Shown piece by piece: positions 1 to 8,453 of a DNA stretch of 64,000 nucleotides (positions are counted from its first letter, which is position 1; every line of letters begins with the position of its first letter). The stretch spans positions 36,847 through 100,846 of the forward strand of contig NZ_AEJF01000091.1 in assembly GCF_001028175.1 (NCBI RefSeq). The letters run 5' to 3'. This DNA is from Caballeronia mineralivorans PML1(12). GTDB taxonomy: Bacteria > Pseudomonadota > Gammaproteobacteria > Burkholderiales > Burkholderiaceae. The translations under genes were made by a program, and so were the position numbers. The notes beneath the pieces are model-generated. The model was not told the origin of the DNA, did no database searches, and saw only the letters and a program-made list of their open reading frames with translations.

Positions 1-727
1 CCGCGCCCCACAGCGCGAGAAAATCGCACTTGATCTTCTGGCCCTTCGCCAGCGATTCGCGGTCATGTTCCAGGTCGATAGTGACGCTCGCGCGATAGTC
101 CTCGCAGATGCCATGCGCCGTGTCGGGCTGTTGCAGGCAGCGCAAGTATTCGGCGTACGCCGCCGGCGTGAACGGCTTCAAACCCGCACTACGCGCGCCG
201 ATGGTCTGCTTCAGGTACAGGTCGGCGTCGGCACGGATCAGCGTCTCGGGGAACGGCGCGGGACGGACCAGGAAAAACCAGTGCCAGTAAGCCCGTGCGA
301 ATTCGAACGAGGTCTTCTCGTACATCGCGAGCGTCGGCGCGACATCCAGTGTGATCAGCTTCGTCACGACCTTCGGATGATCCAGCGCCATGCGAACCGC
401 CACCCGGCCGCCGCGATCATGACCAAGCACCGCGAACGATTCATAACCAAGCGTGCGCATCAGGTCGACCTGATCTTGTGCCAAGCGGCGCTTCGAATAG
501 TTGCTGTGATCGGGGAGGCCTTGCGGTTTGTCGCTGTCGCCGTAACCGCGCAAATCCGCGGCCACAATCGTGAAGTGTTTCGCCAGCGTGGGCACGACCT
601 TGTGCCAGATCACGTGGGTTTGAGGATGGCCATGCAGCAGCAATAACGCGGGGCCAGTGCCGCCTGTTATCGCCTTGATCCTGACGCTATCGACCTTTGC
701 CGATACGTCCTTGAAGCCATCGAACAT
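1..727 (-). CDS. haloacetate (fluoroacetate) dehalogenase-like alpha/beta hydrolase, 3' end cut off
   Basis: The minus-strand reading frame starts at ATG 727 after a GGGAGA ribosome site and runs off the left edge, so the C-terminus with the expected catalytic His is not visible. The protein opens MFDGFKDVSAKV, has the oxyanion-hole segment LLLHGHPQTH and a nucleophile elbow GHDRGGR. In fluoroacetate dehalogenases the Asp of this elbow is the nucleophile and the two Arg of D-R-G-G-R hold the substrate carboxylate; a later YWHWFF segment matches their His-Trp halide pocket. The family hydrolyses the carbon-halogen bond of haloacetates in the cytoplasm. Plain esterases or epoxide hydrolases share the fold, so the substrate is inferred. 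It diverges from a LysR gene, its probable regulator. Confidence 0.85.
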   Translation of the reverse strand, partial: MFDGFKDVSAKVDSVRIKAITGGTGPALLLLHGHPQTHVIWHKVVPTLAKHFTIVAADLRGYGDSDKPQGLPDHSNYSKRRLAQDQVDLMRTLGYESFAVLGHDRGGRVAVRMALDHPKVVTKLITLDVAPTLAMYEKTSFEFARAYWHWFFLVRPAPFPETLIRADADLYLKQTIGARSAGLKPFTPAAYAEYLRCLQQPDTAHGICEDYRASVTIDLEHDRESLAKGQKIKCDFLALWGA

Positions 728-821
728 CGTTGTCTCCCGCAGTTTTATGAAGTTTAATTGATGCATTTGCCGATACAGTTTCTATTCAGGCAATCCAGAC
801 TTAACTTCCAGGAACTAATGG
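728..821. promoter_or_regulatory. divergent promoter region, dehalogenase / LysR
   Basis: These 94 bases separate the two divergent starts and must hold both promoters. LysR regulators usually bind such a gap; the region is AT-richer than its flanks, but I cannot single out one T-N11-A box with confidence. Confidence 0.45.
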
Positions 822-1718
822 ATGGACGGTTTTTCGGACCTCAACCTGTTCACGCTGGTCGCGCGGCATCGCAATCTGGCGGCGGCCGCGCGCGATCTCG
901 GCGTAACGCCGCCTTCCATCAGCAAGCGTCTGGCGCAACTGGAACGGCGGCTGGGCGTGCGGCTTTTAAATCGCACCACGCGGCGCGTCAGCCTCACGCC
1001 CGAGGGCGAGCTGTATCTGGCGAACGGCTCGCGCATCCTCGATGAACTCGCCGAACTGGAGCAACTCGTCACGAAAAGCCGGGCGGAGCCGACGGGTTTG
1101 CTGCGCGTGAATGCATCGTTTGGATTCGGGCGGAGTCGGATAACGCCAGCGGTATCGAAGTTCATCGAGCGATATCCGGCGATCAAGATCCAGTTGCACT
1201 TGTCGGACCGGCCGGTGAATTTGCAGGAGGAAGGTTTCGACCTGGGCATCCGTTTCGGCGATGTTCCCGACGCGCGCATCAACGCGCGTTTGCTGCTCAG
1301 GAACCGGCGGATTGTTTGTGCATCGCCGGAGTATGTGGAGAAACATGGGCTGCCCGTCACGCCGCACGACCTGACGCGGCACGCGTGTCTCGTACTGCGC
1401 GAAAACGAATCTGCTTATGGGGCGTGGAATTTCACGCGCGGCAAGAAGGCGGAGACGATCAAGGTGGACGGGCCGCTCAGCAGCAATGACGGCAGCGCGG
1501 TGCTGCAATGGGCGCTGGATGGACGCGGCATTGCCGTGCGCTCGCAATGGGAAACCGAGGCGCTGGTTCAGGGCGGGAAGCTTGTCGTGCTGTTGAACGA
1601 TTGGGCGCTGCCGAATGCCGATATCCACGCGGTTTATTTAGAGCGGCATCAGTTGTCGGCGAAGCTGCGGACGTTCGTGGAGTTTTTGGGGGAGGAGCTT
1701 CGTGCGGGGGCGGGTTAG
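822..1718 (+). CDS. LysR family transcriptional regulator
   Basis: A 298-residue protein of normal LysR length. Residues 1-60 form the winged helix-turn-helix (LVARHRNLAAAARDLGVTPP, then a typical RLLNRTTRRVSLT wing), followed by the linker helix and a LysR substrate-binding domain from about residue 90. The start at 822 is preceded by AGGAA. The closest type by eye is the DhcR/PtxE-like LysR group that regulates a single divergent gene. The hydrolase at 1-727 on the other strand is the likely target; the inducer is unknown. Confidence 0.9.
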   Translation: MDGFSDLNLFTLVARHRNLAAAARDLGVTPPSISKRLAQLERRLGVRLLNRTTRRVSLTPEGELYLANGSRILDELAELEQLVTKSRAEPTGLLRVNASFGFGRSRITPAVSKFIERYPAIKIQLHLSDRPVNLQEEGFDLGIRFGDVPDARINARLLLRNRRIVCASPEYVEKHGLPVTPHDLTRHACLVLRENESAYGAWNFTRGKKAETIKVDGPLSSNDGSAVLQWALDGRGIAVRSQWETEALVQGGKLVVLLNDWALPNADIHAVYLERHQLSAKLRTFVEFLGEELRAGAG

Positions 1719-1875
1719 GCGGCTCCTCGCGCGACGACGGATTATGAAATTCGGGAATCGAGCTATTCGGTGCGGCTATCGATTAGGCAGAAAAAGGCAG
1801 CGTTTAATTAATTGATTTAAGGCGATGGTTTGCATCGCTTGTTGTATAGCGAATTAGCCGACGCAATGCGAAATA

Positions 1876-1904
1876 CGCCCGCTTTTCTGCGGGCGCATTT
1901 TATC
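1876..1904 (+). terminator. rho-independent terminator-like hairpin after the LysR gene
   Basis: CGCCCGC (1876-1882), a six-base loop, then GCGGGCG (1889-1895), followed by CATTTTAT. It is also placed to serve the minus-strand gene that ends at 1966. Confidence 0.6.
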
Positions 1905-1965
1905 GACGCTTATGCGGATTGATTCAAGCGGCTTTGGCTTTCGCTTCGGCTTGGAATGCGCGGGT

Positions 1966-2220
1966 TTATGCGGCCTTATCGAAAGACTGCTGCATTACTC
2001 GCTGTTGCGGTGCATGGCGGCGCTGGTCTATCTCCGCCATACCATGCGCGAGGGCAAACTTACGTGCATCGACAGGACACGGAAAATGCCCCAGCACGCC
2101 CGTCGCGCGCTGCAAGCCATCGATCTCCCTGACGATAAGCATGGCTGCATACATTCCATCGTCGTACGCGGCCAGCGGAATCAACACGACGTTCTCGTAA
2201 GCGATCTCAGCGTATTGCAT
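1966..2220 (-). CDS. conserved small hypothetical protein, probably truncated at the C-terminus
   Basis: An 84-residue soluble protein starting MQYAEIAYENVVLI, with a good GAGGGG ribosome site eight bases before ATG 2220. I do not recognise a named domain. The frame ends at TAA 1966-1968, but the same frame stays open for 13 more codons to TGA 1924-1926 and would add TRAFQAEAKAKAA, a composition typical of a genuine C-terminal tail. A TAC or TAT to TAA change would explain this, so the annotated protein may be a slightly shortened form. No operon partner; the neighbours on both sides are on the plus strand. Confidence 0.65.
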   Translation of the reverse strand: MQYAEIAYENVVLIPLAAYDDGMYAAMLIVREIDGLQRATGVLGHFPCPVDARKFALAHGMAEIDQRRHAPQQRVMQQSFDKAA

Positions 2221-2582
2221 GTCTGATCCCCCTCATGTGGACGACTCACTACTCTCTCAGCGCACCAGTCGATCTGGTACGTCTTTGTGTTTAGGCATTA
2301 TCAATAAACAAAAACCAAGAATCAACGGGATTTGTGCGATTCAGGGTTTGTTGGGACGGTTTGGGCCGTTCCGATGTGGCGAGCACTTCATTTATTCGAT
2401 ACATGCACCGGGTTGGAGCGCTTCTTATACAGACTAACTATGTCAATTTGATGTGATGCGTGGGGTGGCGCATGGTCGTTGAAGCGGTGAACGGTTAATG
2501 CGTGGTGGTTAAGCGCTTTACCCACGATGTCAGGCATGCGGTATGCGGAATCGCTTTATCGACAGCGATGTCCTAATGACCT
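2221..2582. other. intergenic region without a recognised gene
   Basis: 362 bases. Short open frames occur on both strands but none has a ribosome site or recognisable protein. It should contain the promoters of the genes at 2220 (minus) and 2583 (plus). Confidence 0.5.
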
Positions 2583-2906
2583 ATGGGGGCGCTTGTGAAA
2601 CTCGAATCGACTGCATGGTTTCCGTTGAGCGACTACACGCCGACGCGCGACGGGTGGTACGAGGTGCAACTCACGAGCGGCGACACGGCGTTCGCGAAGT
2701 TCGGCGCAGATGGATGGACCGAAAAACCGATGCTCGTCTTCACGCACTGGCGAGGCCTTTGCGCCGATCCAAGTAAGGTGGATGGTGTGGAGAACATCAA
2801 TGCTGAGGCGACGGCGGCAGAAGGGGTTAGAGCGGTTTGGGATACGTTCTTTCCTGGGTCGGGAGCGGAGCGGCATAAGCCGTTGGACGCGGGGCATGGC
2901 AAATAG
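2583..2906 (+). CDS. hypothetical protein, 107 residues
   Basis: Starts MGALVKLESTAWFPLSDYTP and contains DGWYEVQL and FGADGWTEKP, a tryptophan/aspartate-rich pattern seen in small phage-like or DUF proteins that describe a displayed value; I cannot name the family. No signal peptide or membrane segment. A GTG at codon 5 is an alternative start. A hairpin terminator follows at 2945. Confidence 0.6.
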   Translation: MGALVKLESTAWFPLSDYTPTRDGWYEVQLTSGDTAFAKFGADGWTEKPMLVFTHWRGLCADPSKVDGVENINAEATAAEGVRAVWDTFFPGSGAERHKPLDAGHGK

Positions 2907-2944
2907 CATCGGGGTGACGTGATGATTCGGTGGGGATGGATGGA

Positions 2945-2976
2945 CTGGCGAGCGTGGGCGGCTCGCCGGTTTTTTC
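2945..2976 (+). terminator. rho-independent terminator
   Basis: CTGGCGAGC (2945-2953) pairs with GCTCGCCGG (2961-2969) around a 7-base loop and is followed by TTTTTT. It lies 38 bases after the stop of the gene at 2583-2906. Confidence 0.8.
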
Positions 2977-3252
2977 GTTTTGGGGTTTATGGTTGGCTCG
3001 GTTTGGCGTCTTGCTCGTCAAGCTGCGGACGTGGACCACGCCCGTTTTCCAACACGTTGCGACGGGCGATGAAGCTGAATCTGACGGCGGGTTGGGCCCT
3101 GCTTGGTAAGTTGTTGCGCCGCTCGAACTGCGGTTGTGCCTTCATGAGCCTCTTTCTCGCCGATGTTCGCTTAGCGTCTCGGCGAGGGGCAGCATCCCGT
3201 TGTGTGACAATCAAAGTTCTTAATCCATTCAACTACGGTACGGCGGAAGCAC
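2977..3252. other. intergenic region before the 115-residue gene
   Basis: An open frame crosses this stretch from 2919 but its translation (many Arg, Cys, Trp runs) looks like non-coding DNA. Nothing else seen apart from the ribosome site GGAAG just before 3253. Confidence 0.45.
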
Positions 3253-3600
3253 ATGAACAAGAAAGTGACGTATCTGGTCAGCATATTTATCGGTACTCCG
3301 ACACAGCAGCACGCACAGATCAAAGACATCGCGGCGCAAGTGTCAGGTGACGACTACGAGTTCCTGCACCTGCATCAAATGGGCGCGTTCCTGGTGCTGA
3401 ACACGGATCGCGATGCCAAGGAATTGGCAGGTTCGTTTTCGCGTGCGACAGCAGCCGATGATCGAGTATTCATCTGCGAAATAGGCCAGGACTGGCACAC
3501 GCTTGGATTGAACAAAGCGATGTTCTGGTTGCAGAACCATCTGGCGACAAAGACGCAAACGCCAGCGACCAAGAAAGGGAATCCGTTTGGGGATAGTTGA
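3253..3600 (+). CDS. hypothetical protein, 115 residues
   Basis: Starts MNKKVTYLVSIFIGTPTQQH after GGCGGAAG. The predicted protein is a soluble alpha/beta domain (FLHLHQMGAFLVLNTDRDAK, VFICEIGQDWHTLGLNKAMF) with a polar, Lys/Thr-rich tail. The layout suggests a conserved small protein tied to a mobile or phage-like context, but I do not recognise the family. Confidence 0.65.
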   Translation: MNKKVTYLVSIFIGTPTQQHAQIKDIAAQVSGDDYEFLHLHQMGAFLVLNTDRDAKELAGSFSRATAADDRVFICEIGQDWHTLGLNKAMFWLQNHLATKTQTPATKKGNPFGDS

Positions 3601-3882
3601 CTATATGTGAGGTGAGCGTGTGGGCGGTTCTTGGCTGATTGGTTCCAATCTGCCGGACTCACGCCGTAAAACAGTTGTACAGACTTTAGGTGAACGGCCC
3701 CTTTTCGGCCATTGCCGACATTCGGCTATTGACGTTGGTGAGACGGCTACAGGTCGCTTTCCTGACCTTCGCACATCGATAGCCGCGAACGTCAGGGTTC
3801 ACTACACGCGGATGCGTACTTGCGACCCAAAGCTGACCGCTGGCTGCCTCGAGCAATGGAGTGCACGCCTGTGCCGGCGTAG

Positions 3883-4329
3883 TCAGTCCGGGATCTCGGG
3901 CTCGATCAACTTTGCCAACTGAACAAGCGACTCCTGCCAGCCGAGGTAGCACATCTCCACAGGAATGACCTCGGGTATCCCCTCCTGCACGATGGTGAGC
4001 TCGGTTCCGCAGGACACCTGCTGCAATGAAATGGTCGCGTGCATCTGGCCGGGCAGGTTCGGGTTGTCGAATCGATCCGAGTAGCGGATCTTCTCGAACG
4101 GCACCAGTTCGACGTACTCGCCACCGAACGAGTGGCTGCTGCCGGTGCCGAAGTTACGGAAGGACATCTTGTAGGTGCCACCAACGTGGGCATCCATGTG
4201 GTGGACCTGACAGGTGAACCCGTAGGGAGGGAGCCACTTCGCTATCGCATCGGGCTCGAGGAAGGCTCGATAGATGCGTTCGGGCGTAGCGCGCAAGACG
4301 CAATGGAGACGGACAGTTCCGTTAGTCAT
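3883..4329 (-). CDS. SRPBCC / AHSA1-family protein
   Basis: 148 residues starting MTNGTVRLHCVLRATPERIY. The opening, the A(F)LEPDAIAKWLPP segment and FGGEYVELVPFEKIRYSD are the signature of the AHSA1 (activator of Hsp90 ATPase homologue 1-like) branch of START/SRPBCC proteins: a helix-grip fold around a hydrophobic cavity. In bacteria these are small cytoplasmic proteins, often linked to stress or antibiotic handling, of mostly unknown ligand. The frame is open upstream to 4464 but the family begins at this Met, with AAAGG upstream. It stands alone between hypothetical genes. Confidence 0.88.
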   Translation of the reverse strand: MTNGTVRLHCVLRATPERIYRAFLEPDAIAKWLPPYGFTCQVHHMDAHVGGTYKMSFRNFGTGSSHSFGGEYVELVPFEKIRYSDRFDNPNLPGQMHATISLQQVSCGTELTIVQEGIPEVIPVEMCYLGWQESLVQLAKLIEPEIPD

Positions 4330-4691
4330 GGTGTGAGCGCCTTTCAGTGGAGAAGTTGGACATACCCCTACGACGATTCGGCGACGCTGGTATCGACATA
4401 GGTTGAGACCAGGGAAAACCCATAGGCGCCGATAAGTTTCACCCGCTACCGATGCTTCCTTCAAGTTTGAGTGACTGCCATTTCAGCGTTCGTCGAATGC
4501 GGTCCGCGATATCGCGCTGTTCAATATCGCAATCGACAACAATCTGCGCGGTTGTGATCCCGCTGTCAACTCGTGCTCCGTTAATCTTGCTAGCGTCGAA
4601 CCCGTGTAATCGAACTGGCGCCATCGCGCACCCGGCGCTATGGCTGGTCCCGCAGTTTCAACAATTTTTGTCGACCGCTAGAGGTCGGCAG
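4330..4691. other. intergenic region, one weak minus-strand frame
   Basis: Between the AHSA1 and HAF-repeat genes. A 61-codon minus-strand frame (4439-4624, MAPVRLHGFDASKINGARVD) has protein-like composition but no clear ribosome site and no family I recognise; it could be the remnant of a longer gene. Confidence 0.35.
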
Positions 4692-5738
4692 TCATCTTTC
4701 TCGTGTCCAAAGGACGGCGTGCCACACAGAGGAATCCGGCGCGGAGTAACCCGCGACCTGACCGCGATTGTTGATCCCCTGAGCGATACTTTGGTTGTCA
4801 CCGGGGAGCGTGCCCAAGTCGGTCATCACCCCTTTTTCAAACAGAAAGGCATGCTGCTGCCACCCGCTTGCGGTGTTCGACGAGCCGACCACCTGGCCGC
4901 GCTCGTTGATCCCGTAAGCGGCACTCTTGTTGCCACCGGGGAGCGTGCCTAGGTCGGTCATTATCCCTTTTTCAAACAGAAAGGCGTGCTGATCCCCGCC
5001 TGCGGTAGTCGACGAGCCGACTACCTGGCCGCGATTGTTGATCCCGTAAGCGGCACTGCTGTTGCCGCCGGGGAGCGTGCCCAGGTCGGTCATCCCCCCT
5101 TTTTCAAACAGAAAAGCGTGCTCGTTGTTGTCGCTTGCAGTGGACCAGCCGACCACTTGGCCGCGATCGTTGATCCCGTACGCGGAGCTGTAGTAGCCAC
5201 CGGGGAGCGTGCCCAGGTTGGTCATCACCCCGTTTTCAAACAGAAAGGCTTGCGACGCCCGACTTGCGTCGAACGACCAACCGATCACCTGGCCGCGATC
5301 GTTGATTGCGCTAGCGGCACTGTTGTCGCCGCCGGGGAGCGTCCCCAGGTCGATCACCTGCCCCTTTTCGAACAGAGTGGCGCGCGGGTACCCGCTCGAG
5401 TTGAACGAGTAACCGGCCGCTTGGCCGCGATTGTTAATCCAGTAAGCGGCGGAAAGCGTATCGCCACCGGGGAGTGTGTGCAGGTCGGTCACCACTCCGT
5501 TTTCAAACAGAGAAGCGTGCTGATCCCCGCGTGCGTCGAACGAGTAACCGACCACTTGGCCGCGCTCATTGATCCCGACAGCTTGGCTGCTGTTACCGCC
5601 GGGGAGCATGCCGAGATCCCTGATGACGAGACTTTGGCCTGAGGCGGGCTGGAATGCGGCGACCGTGACCAGGGTGAAAACGATCAGGACGCGCCGAACG
5701 TAGTTCGTATTGCTAATTAGATTGCACGTGGATTGCAT
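4692..5738 (-). CDS. secreted HAF-repeat (extracellular repeat) protein
   Basis: 348 residues starting MQSTCNLISNTNYVRRVLIV with GGAAAGG eight bases upstream. Residues about 16-34 form a signal peptide (VLIVFTLVTVAAFQPASGQS). The mature protein is seven tandem repeats of about 43 residues built on SAAYGINNRGQVVG, then AFLFEKGVMTDLGTLPGG. This is the extracellular HAF repeat, whose name comes from the H-A-F-L motif; the fold is thought to be a beta-propeller-like array and the function is unknown. Repeats 3-6 are most alike and the last lacks the TLPGG end, giving a cap (HAVLWTRER). It stands alone; the flanking DNA is AT-richer than average, so recent acquisition is possible. Confidence 0.88.
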   Translation of the reverse strand: MQSTCNLISNTNYVRRVLIVFTLVTVAAFQPASGQSLVIRDLGMLPGGNSSQAVGINERGQVVGYSFDARGDQHASLFENGVVTDLHTLPGGDTLSAAYWINNRGQAAGYSFNSSGYPRATLFEKGQVIDLGTLPGGDNSAASAINDRGQVIGWSFDASRASQAFLFENGVMTNLGTLPGGYYSSAYGINDRGQVVGWSTASDNNEHAFLFEKGGMTDLGTLPGGNSSAAYGINNRGQVVGSSTTAGGDQHAFLFEKGIMTDLGTLPGGNKSAAYGINERGQVVGSSNTASGWQQHAFLFEKGVMTDLGTLPGDNQSIAQGINNRGQVAGYSAPDSSVWHAVLWTRER

Positions 5739-7232
5739 GATGATCACCTTTCCTGAGACATGACATGGATCACAATCGGCGACCTGACCGCAGGCGTGCC
5801 GAATGCGTTTTGACAAGGACCACCTGAGAATCGTGGACGGGCCCAGACTGCAGTCGTGCCGAGGAAACTGCTACCCAGCTGCCTAATAAGCGGCGTAACG
5901 CCAAGTCCCGTGTGATGGTTCGCCGTCCAGAGTCGGATTACGACATGCACCAATATCGACATGGACGTCCGCACGACTTCGATTCATGTGCGGCACAAAG
6001 CGGTACACCTTGCGTCTCAATGTAGGTGGAGGTCGATAGAAAGTCGAGTTTTTGTAAATAAAAAAATCCAGTATATGTGCCATCCGGCGCATCTGTATCG
6101 GGATAAATTGCGCTGGCCTGCGTCGGAAAGCGCATATACCTCGCACCATGGATCACCGTGATCGACGACAAGATCGCCCATAATCCGCTCCCCCATTGGA
6201 AATTATAAAATGTGTGCAGATAGAAGCTATCGACCAGTCTAGTCTAAGGAATGTTTTCTTCAACTTATTAAATAATGAGGCAGATTAGTGACACTGCAAA
6301 ATTGTGATGACTTGCCTTTGCTTGATGGTGGGTTAAACGATAGCTCGGGTTCGAGCGCTCGACTCACTGGACCTCTTACGTCGAATGCGCGAAGGACGGC
6401 GGCACGTCGCGCCACGTAGGGAATGCGGCGCGGGCTGGTATGGCGCGTCCGTTCTGATGATGTACAAAGGAAGTGACATCACGTTGCTATTCCTTTCGAA
6501 GGTATTCTGTGCATTAACCACCTTCCAGAAATACCGGTTCTCCCTTTCGGGTTAAAGCGGGCGTGAATGCTCCCATGCGGTCCCACAAAAGCCATTGAGT
6601 GCCGGCAAGAACTTCGGTATCGTTGACGGTATCCGCGCCACATGGCCGGGCGAAAACGCCGTCTCCACTAGGGTTCCGCCCCGCAATTGACAATCGAGTG
6701 GGAGTGATCCCGCGTCTGGTATAGACCGGCATCAACGAGCACTAAAACCCCGGAAAGCCCGTAAAAATAGCGGCTTTCCGCTGGTTACGATGGCATCGTC
6801 CGGTATCGCCTCAACAGATTTGATTTCTTGTTTCAAGGCTCGTTTCGACAACGCACGAGAAGTTTCCGAAATATCTTACGAGTTTCCAGTTCGGTTCACT
6901 GCGCTATTTCAATTTTTCGGTCTCGAATGCGAAACAATGCATATTTATGCGATTCGATGCGAAGGATTGCGAAAGAACGCAAAAGAATGGTTGGACCGGA
7001 GATGTATTCGGCATATGCAGTCGGCTTCGCACTTGTTGTCGATTTTTAGCATTGTTTATGGTGACAAGATAGGTGTTGGGGTCCTACATCGCAAGCGATG
7101 CAGACCCCCAACACCTGGGCTAAGTCGCCCGTTGGGCTCTACGCTTGTCTTGCTCTGGGAGGCTTTCCGGGCATCAGTAGATCTCCTGATCCCTGACGGT
7201 AAAAGCCGTCAAAAAACAGGAGGAAAACCTCG
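5739..7232. other. 1.5 kb region without a convincing gene, lower GC
   Basis: Several short frames exist on both strands, for example 5944-6171, 6514-6735 minus and 6790-7239 plus, but none has good coding character plus a ribosome site. It contains a hairpin CGGAAAGCC / GGCTTTCCG at 6751-6780 and the long inverted repeat at 7071-7116. Its position directly before an integrase remnant suggests the edge of a decayed genomic island. Confidence 0.45.
7071..7116. repeat. long imperfect inverted repeat upstream of the integrase remnant
   Basis: AGGTGTTGGGGTC (7071-7083) pairs with GACCCCCAACACCT (7103-7116) with one bulged C; inside it CTACATCGC / GCGATGCAG forms a second near-perfect stem with a two-base loop. 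The whole 46 bases can fold into one cruciform. It could be an old attachment-site structure or regulatory hairpin. Confidence 0.6.
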
Positions 7233-7320
7233 ATGCTAACCGACGCTGCACTGCGTAATTTGAAGCCTAAGTCCAAGATTTATAAGGCTTCTGACCTTGA
7301 TGGGATGTACGTGACGGTAG
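7233..7320 (+). pseudogene. N-terminal fragment of a P4-type integrase
   Basis: After a strong AGGAGG ribosome site the frame reads MLTDAALRNLKPKSKIYKAS, then DLDGMYVTV. This is the start of the arm-DNA-binding (DUF4102) domain of P4-like tyrosine integrases. Homology stops after about 29 codons, and the DNA joins directly to a flavin-reductase remnant. The catalytic domain is gone, so it cannot recombine DNA. Confidence 0.8.
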
Positions 7321-7526
7321 CTTCGCGCTCGGGCTCATCGAGCCGGGCCCGGTGGTGTTGGTCACGACGTTCAACAAGGGGCGACCCCGACATCATGACG
7401 ATGGGTTTCCACATGATGGTGCAGCATCCGACATTGATCGGTGCCGTGATCGGCCCTTGGGATTACAGCTATGAAGCGCTCTCGGAGACAAGAGAATGCG
7501 TCATCGCCATACCATCGGCTCGTTGA
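7321..7526 (+). pseudogene. flavin reductase-like domain fragment, frameshifted
   Basis: In one frame 7323-7384 reads ALGLIEPGPVVLVTTFNKGR; after an extra C in the run at 7385-7388 the sequence goes on in another frame as DIMTMGFHMMVQHP and GAVIGPWDYSYEALSETREC. This is the FMN-binding split-barrel of flavin reductase-like proteins. It lacks both ends and is split by the frameshift, so it is dead. It is joined to the integrase head with no spacer, the mark of a deletion. Confidence 0.75.
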
Positions 7527-7610
7527 TCGGTTTGCCGCTGAGCAGCAGGAGGGCCGCGATGCGCATGCGCCCCCACTCCCTGCGGCGGTACCAGAACCCA
7601 CCTCACGTTT

Positions 7611-8066
7611 TCAGCGCGTGCGCATTTCCTCAAGAGCGGCGGCAAGCTCTAGGAGATCCCGCCGCAACCGCGATACTCTCGATTTGCCAAGCTTCGCGAG
7701 AGCAACGGACTGCAGTTCCAGTCTCACCTCCGCAGACGCCGCGTGTAAGGCGACCCCGCGCTTCGTCAGGCGCACGATCTTGGCGCGCGTGTCGGTTGAG
7801 TCAGGTACCTGCTCGACATAGCCGCGTGTTTCTAGTTCCCGAACCAGCTGACTAATAGCCTGTTTGGTGATTCCGGCTCGCTGCGCCAGGGTGCTGGGAC
7901 GGGCGCCGGTCGCATCCAGCAGCGGCATGAGGCTCGAGAAGGCGGGCGTCACGTCGTTGAACCCACAACTAGCAACCTTGGCCATCATGGTGGCGGTCAA
8001 GGCGCGGCCGGCGGCAGCCAGGGCCGGTGCAAAGTTGTCTTCCTTTTCTTCCTTTAAGTTACTCAC
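7611..8066 (-). CDS. MarR family transcriptional regulator
   Basis: 151 residues. The winged helix-turn-helix lies at about 55-120 (RPSTLAQRAGITKQAISQLV, then the wing VPDSTDTRAKIVRLTKRG), flanked by dimerisation helices at both ends, as in the MarR family. MarR proteins repress divergent or own genes and release DNA on binding a phenolic or oxidant ligand. A perfect 16-bp palindrome lies 41 bases upstream and is a likely operator. The divergent gene is now only a stub of a haloalkane dehalogenase, so this regulator may have lost its target. Confidence 0.88.
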   Translation of the reverse strand: MSNLKEEKEDNFAPALAAAGRALTATMMAKVASCGFNDVTPAFSSLMPLLDATGARPSTLAQRAGITKQAISQLVRELETRGYVEQVPDSTDTRAKIVRLTKRGVALHAASAEVRLELQSVALAKLGKSRVSRLRRDLLELAAALEEMRTR

Positions 8067-8107
8067 GAGCGCCTATGTCGTCACAGATTAAAATATCATC
8101 AAGATCC

Positions 8108-8123
8108 TTGACTATATAGTCAA
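8108..8123. promoter_or_regulatory. probable MarR operator
   Basis: Perfect palindrome TTGACTATATAGTCAA in the MarR / dehalogenase-stub intergenic region. The same TTGACTATA could double as a -35-like element. Confidence 0.6.
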
Positions 8124-8237
8124 AGTACTTTACCTTCTGTCGTCAAGGTAGTTTACCAGATCGCGGGGGTCGATGGCAGCCATGGCGGCCGCGCGCTTTC
8201 TTTGAAGATCGCCGAAACCTCCTGACAGGAGTCAAAC

Positions 8238-8354
8238 ATGACAGCCTCAGATCCACATCCAAGAAAGCGTGTAGTAGTCCTTGACACCGAGATGAGCTAT
8301 GTTGACGTGGGCGAAGGGCGAAGGCGAACACCCATCGGGATACACGGTACATGA
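8238..8354 (+). pseudogene. haloalkane dehalogenase, N-terminal stub
   Basis: CAGGAG precedes ATG 8238; the frame reads MTASDPHPRKRVVVLDTEMS, then YVDVGEG. The EMSYVDVGEG segment before the oxyanion-hole strand is characteristic of DhaA/LinB-type haloalkane dehalogenases. The expected continuation DPIVFLHGNPTSS is replaced by unrelated residues and a stop at 8352. No catalytic residue remains. It diverges from the MarR gene. Confidence 0.7.
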
Positions 8355-8453
8355 CCACATAAAGGACGACCGTCTTCGGACCGTGCGCGGGTGTATTCTG
8401 CCGTCATATGCCCGCCATTTCGCCGACGTCGGCGCTCATTGTCTGGAGAAGCA

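Noticed and set aside
2919..3350. 143-codon frame overlapping the start of the gene at 3253
   Set aside because: No ribosome site, random composition; conflicts with the better-supported 115-residue gene.
3611..3627. GGTGAGCGTGTGGGCGG, possible satellite iteron
   Set aside because: Fails positions 11 and 13-17 of the motif.
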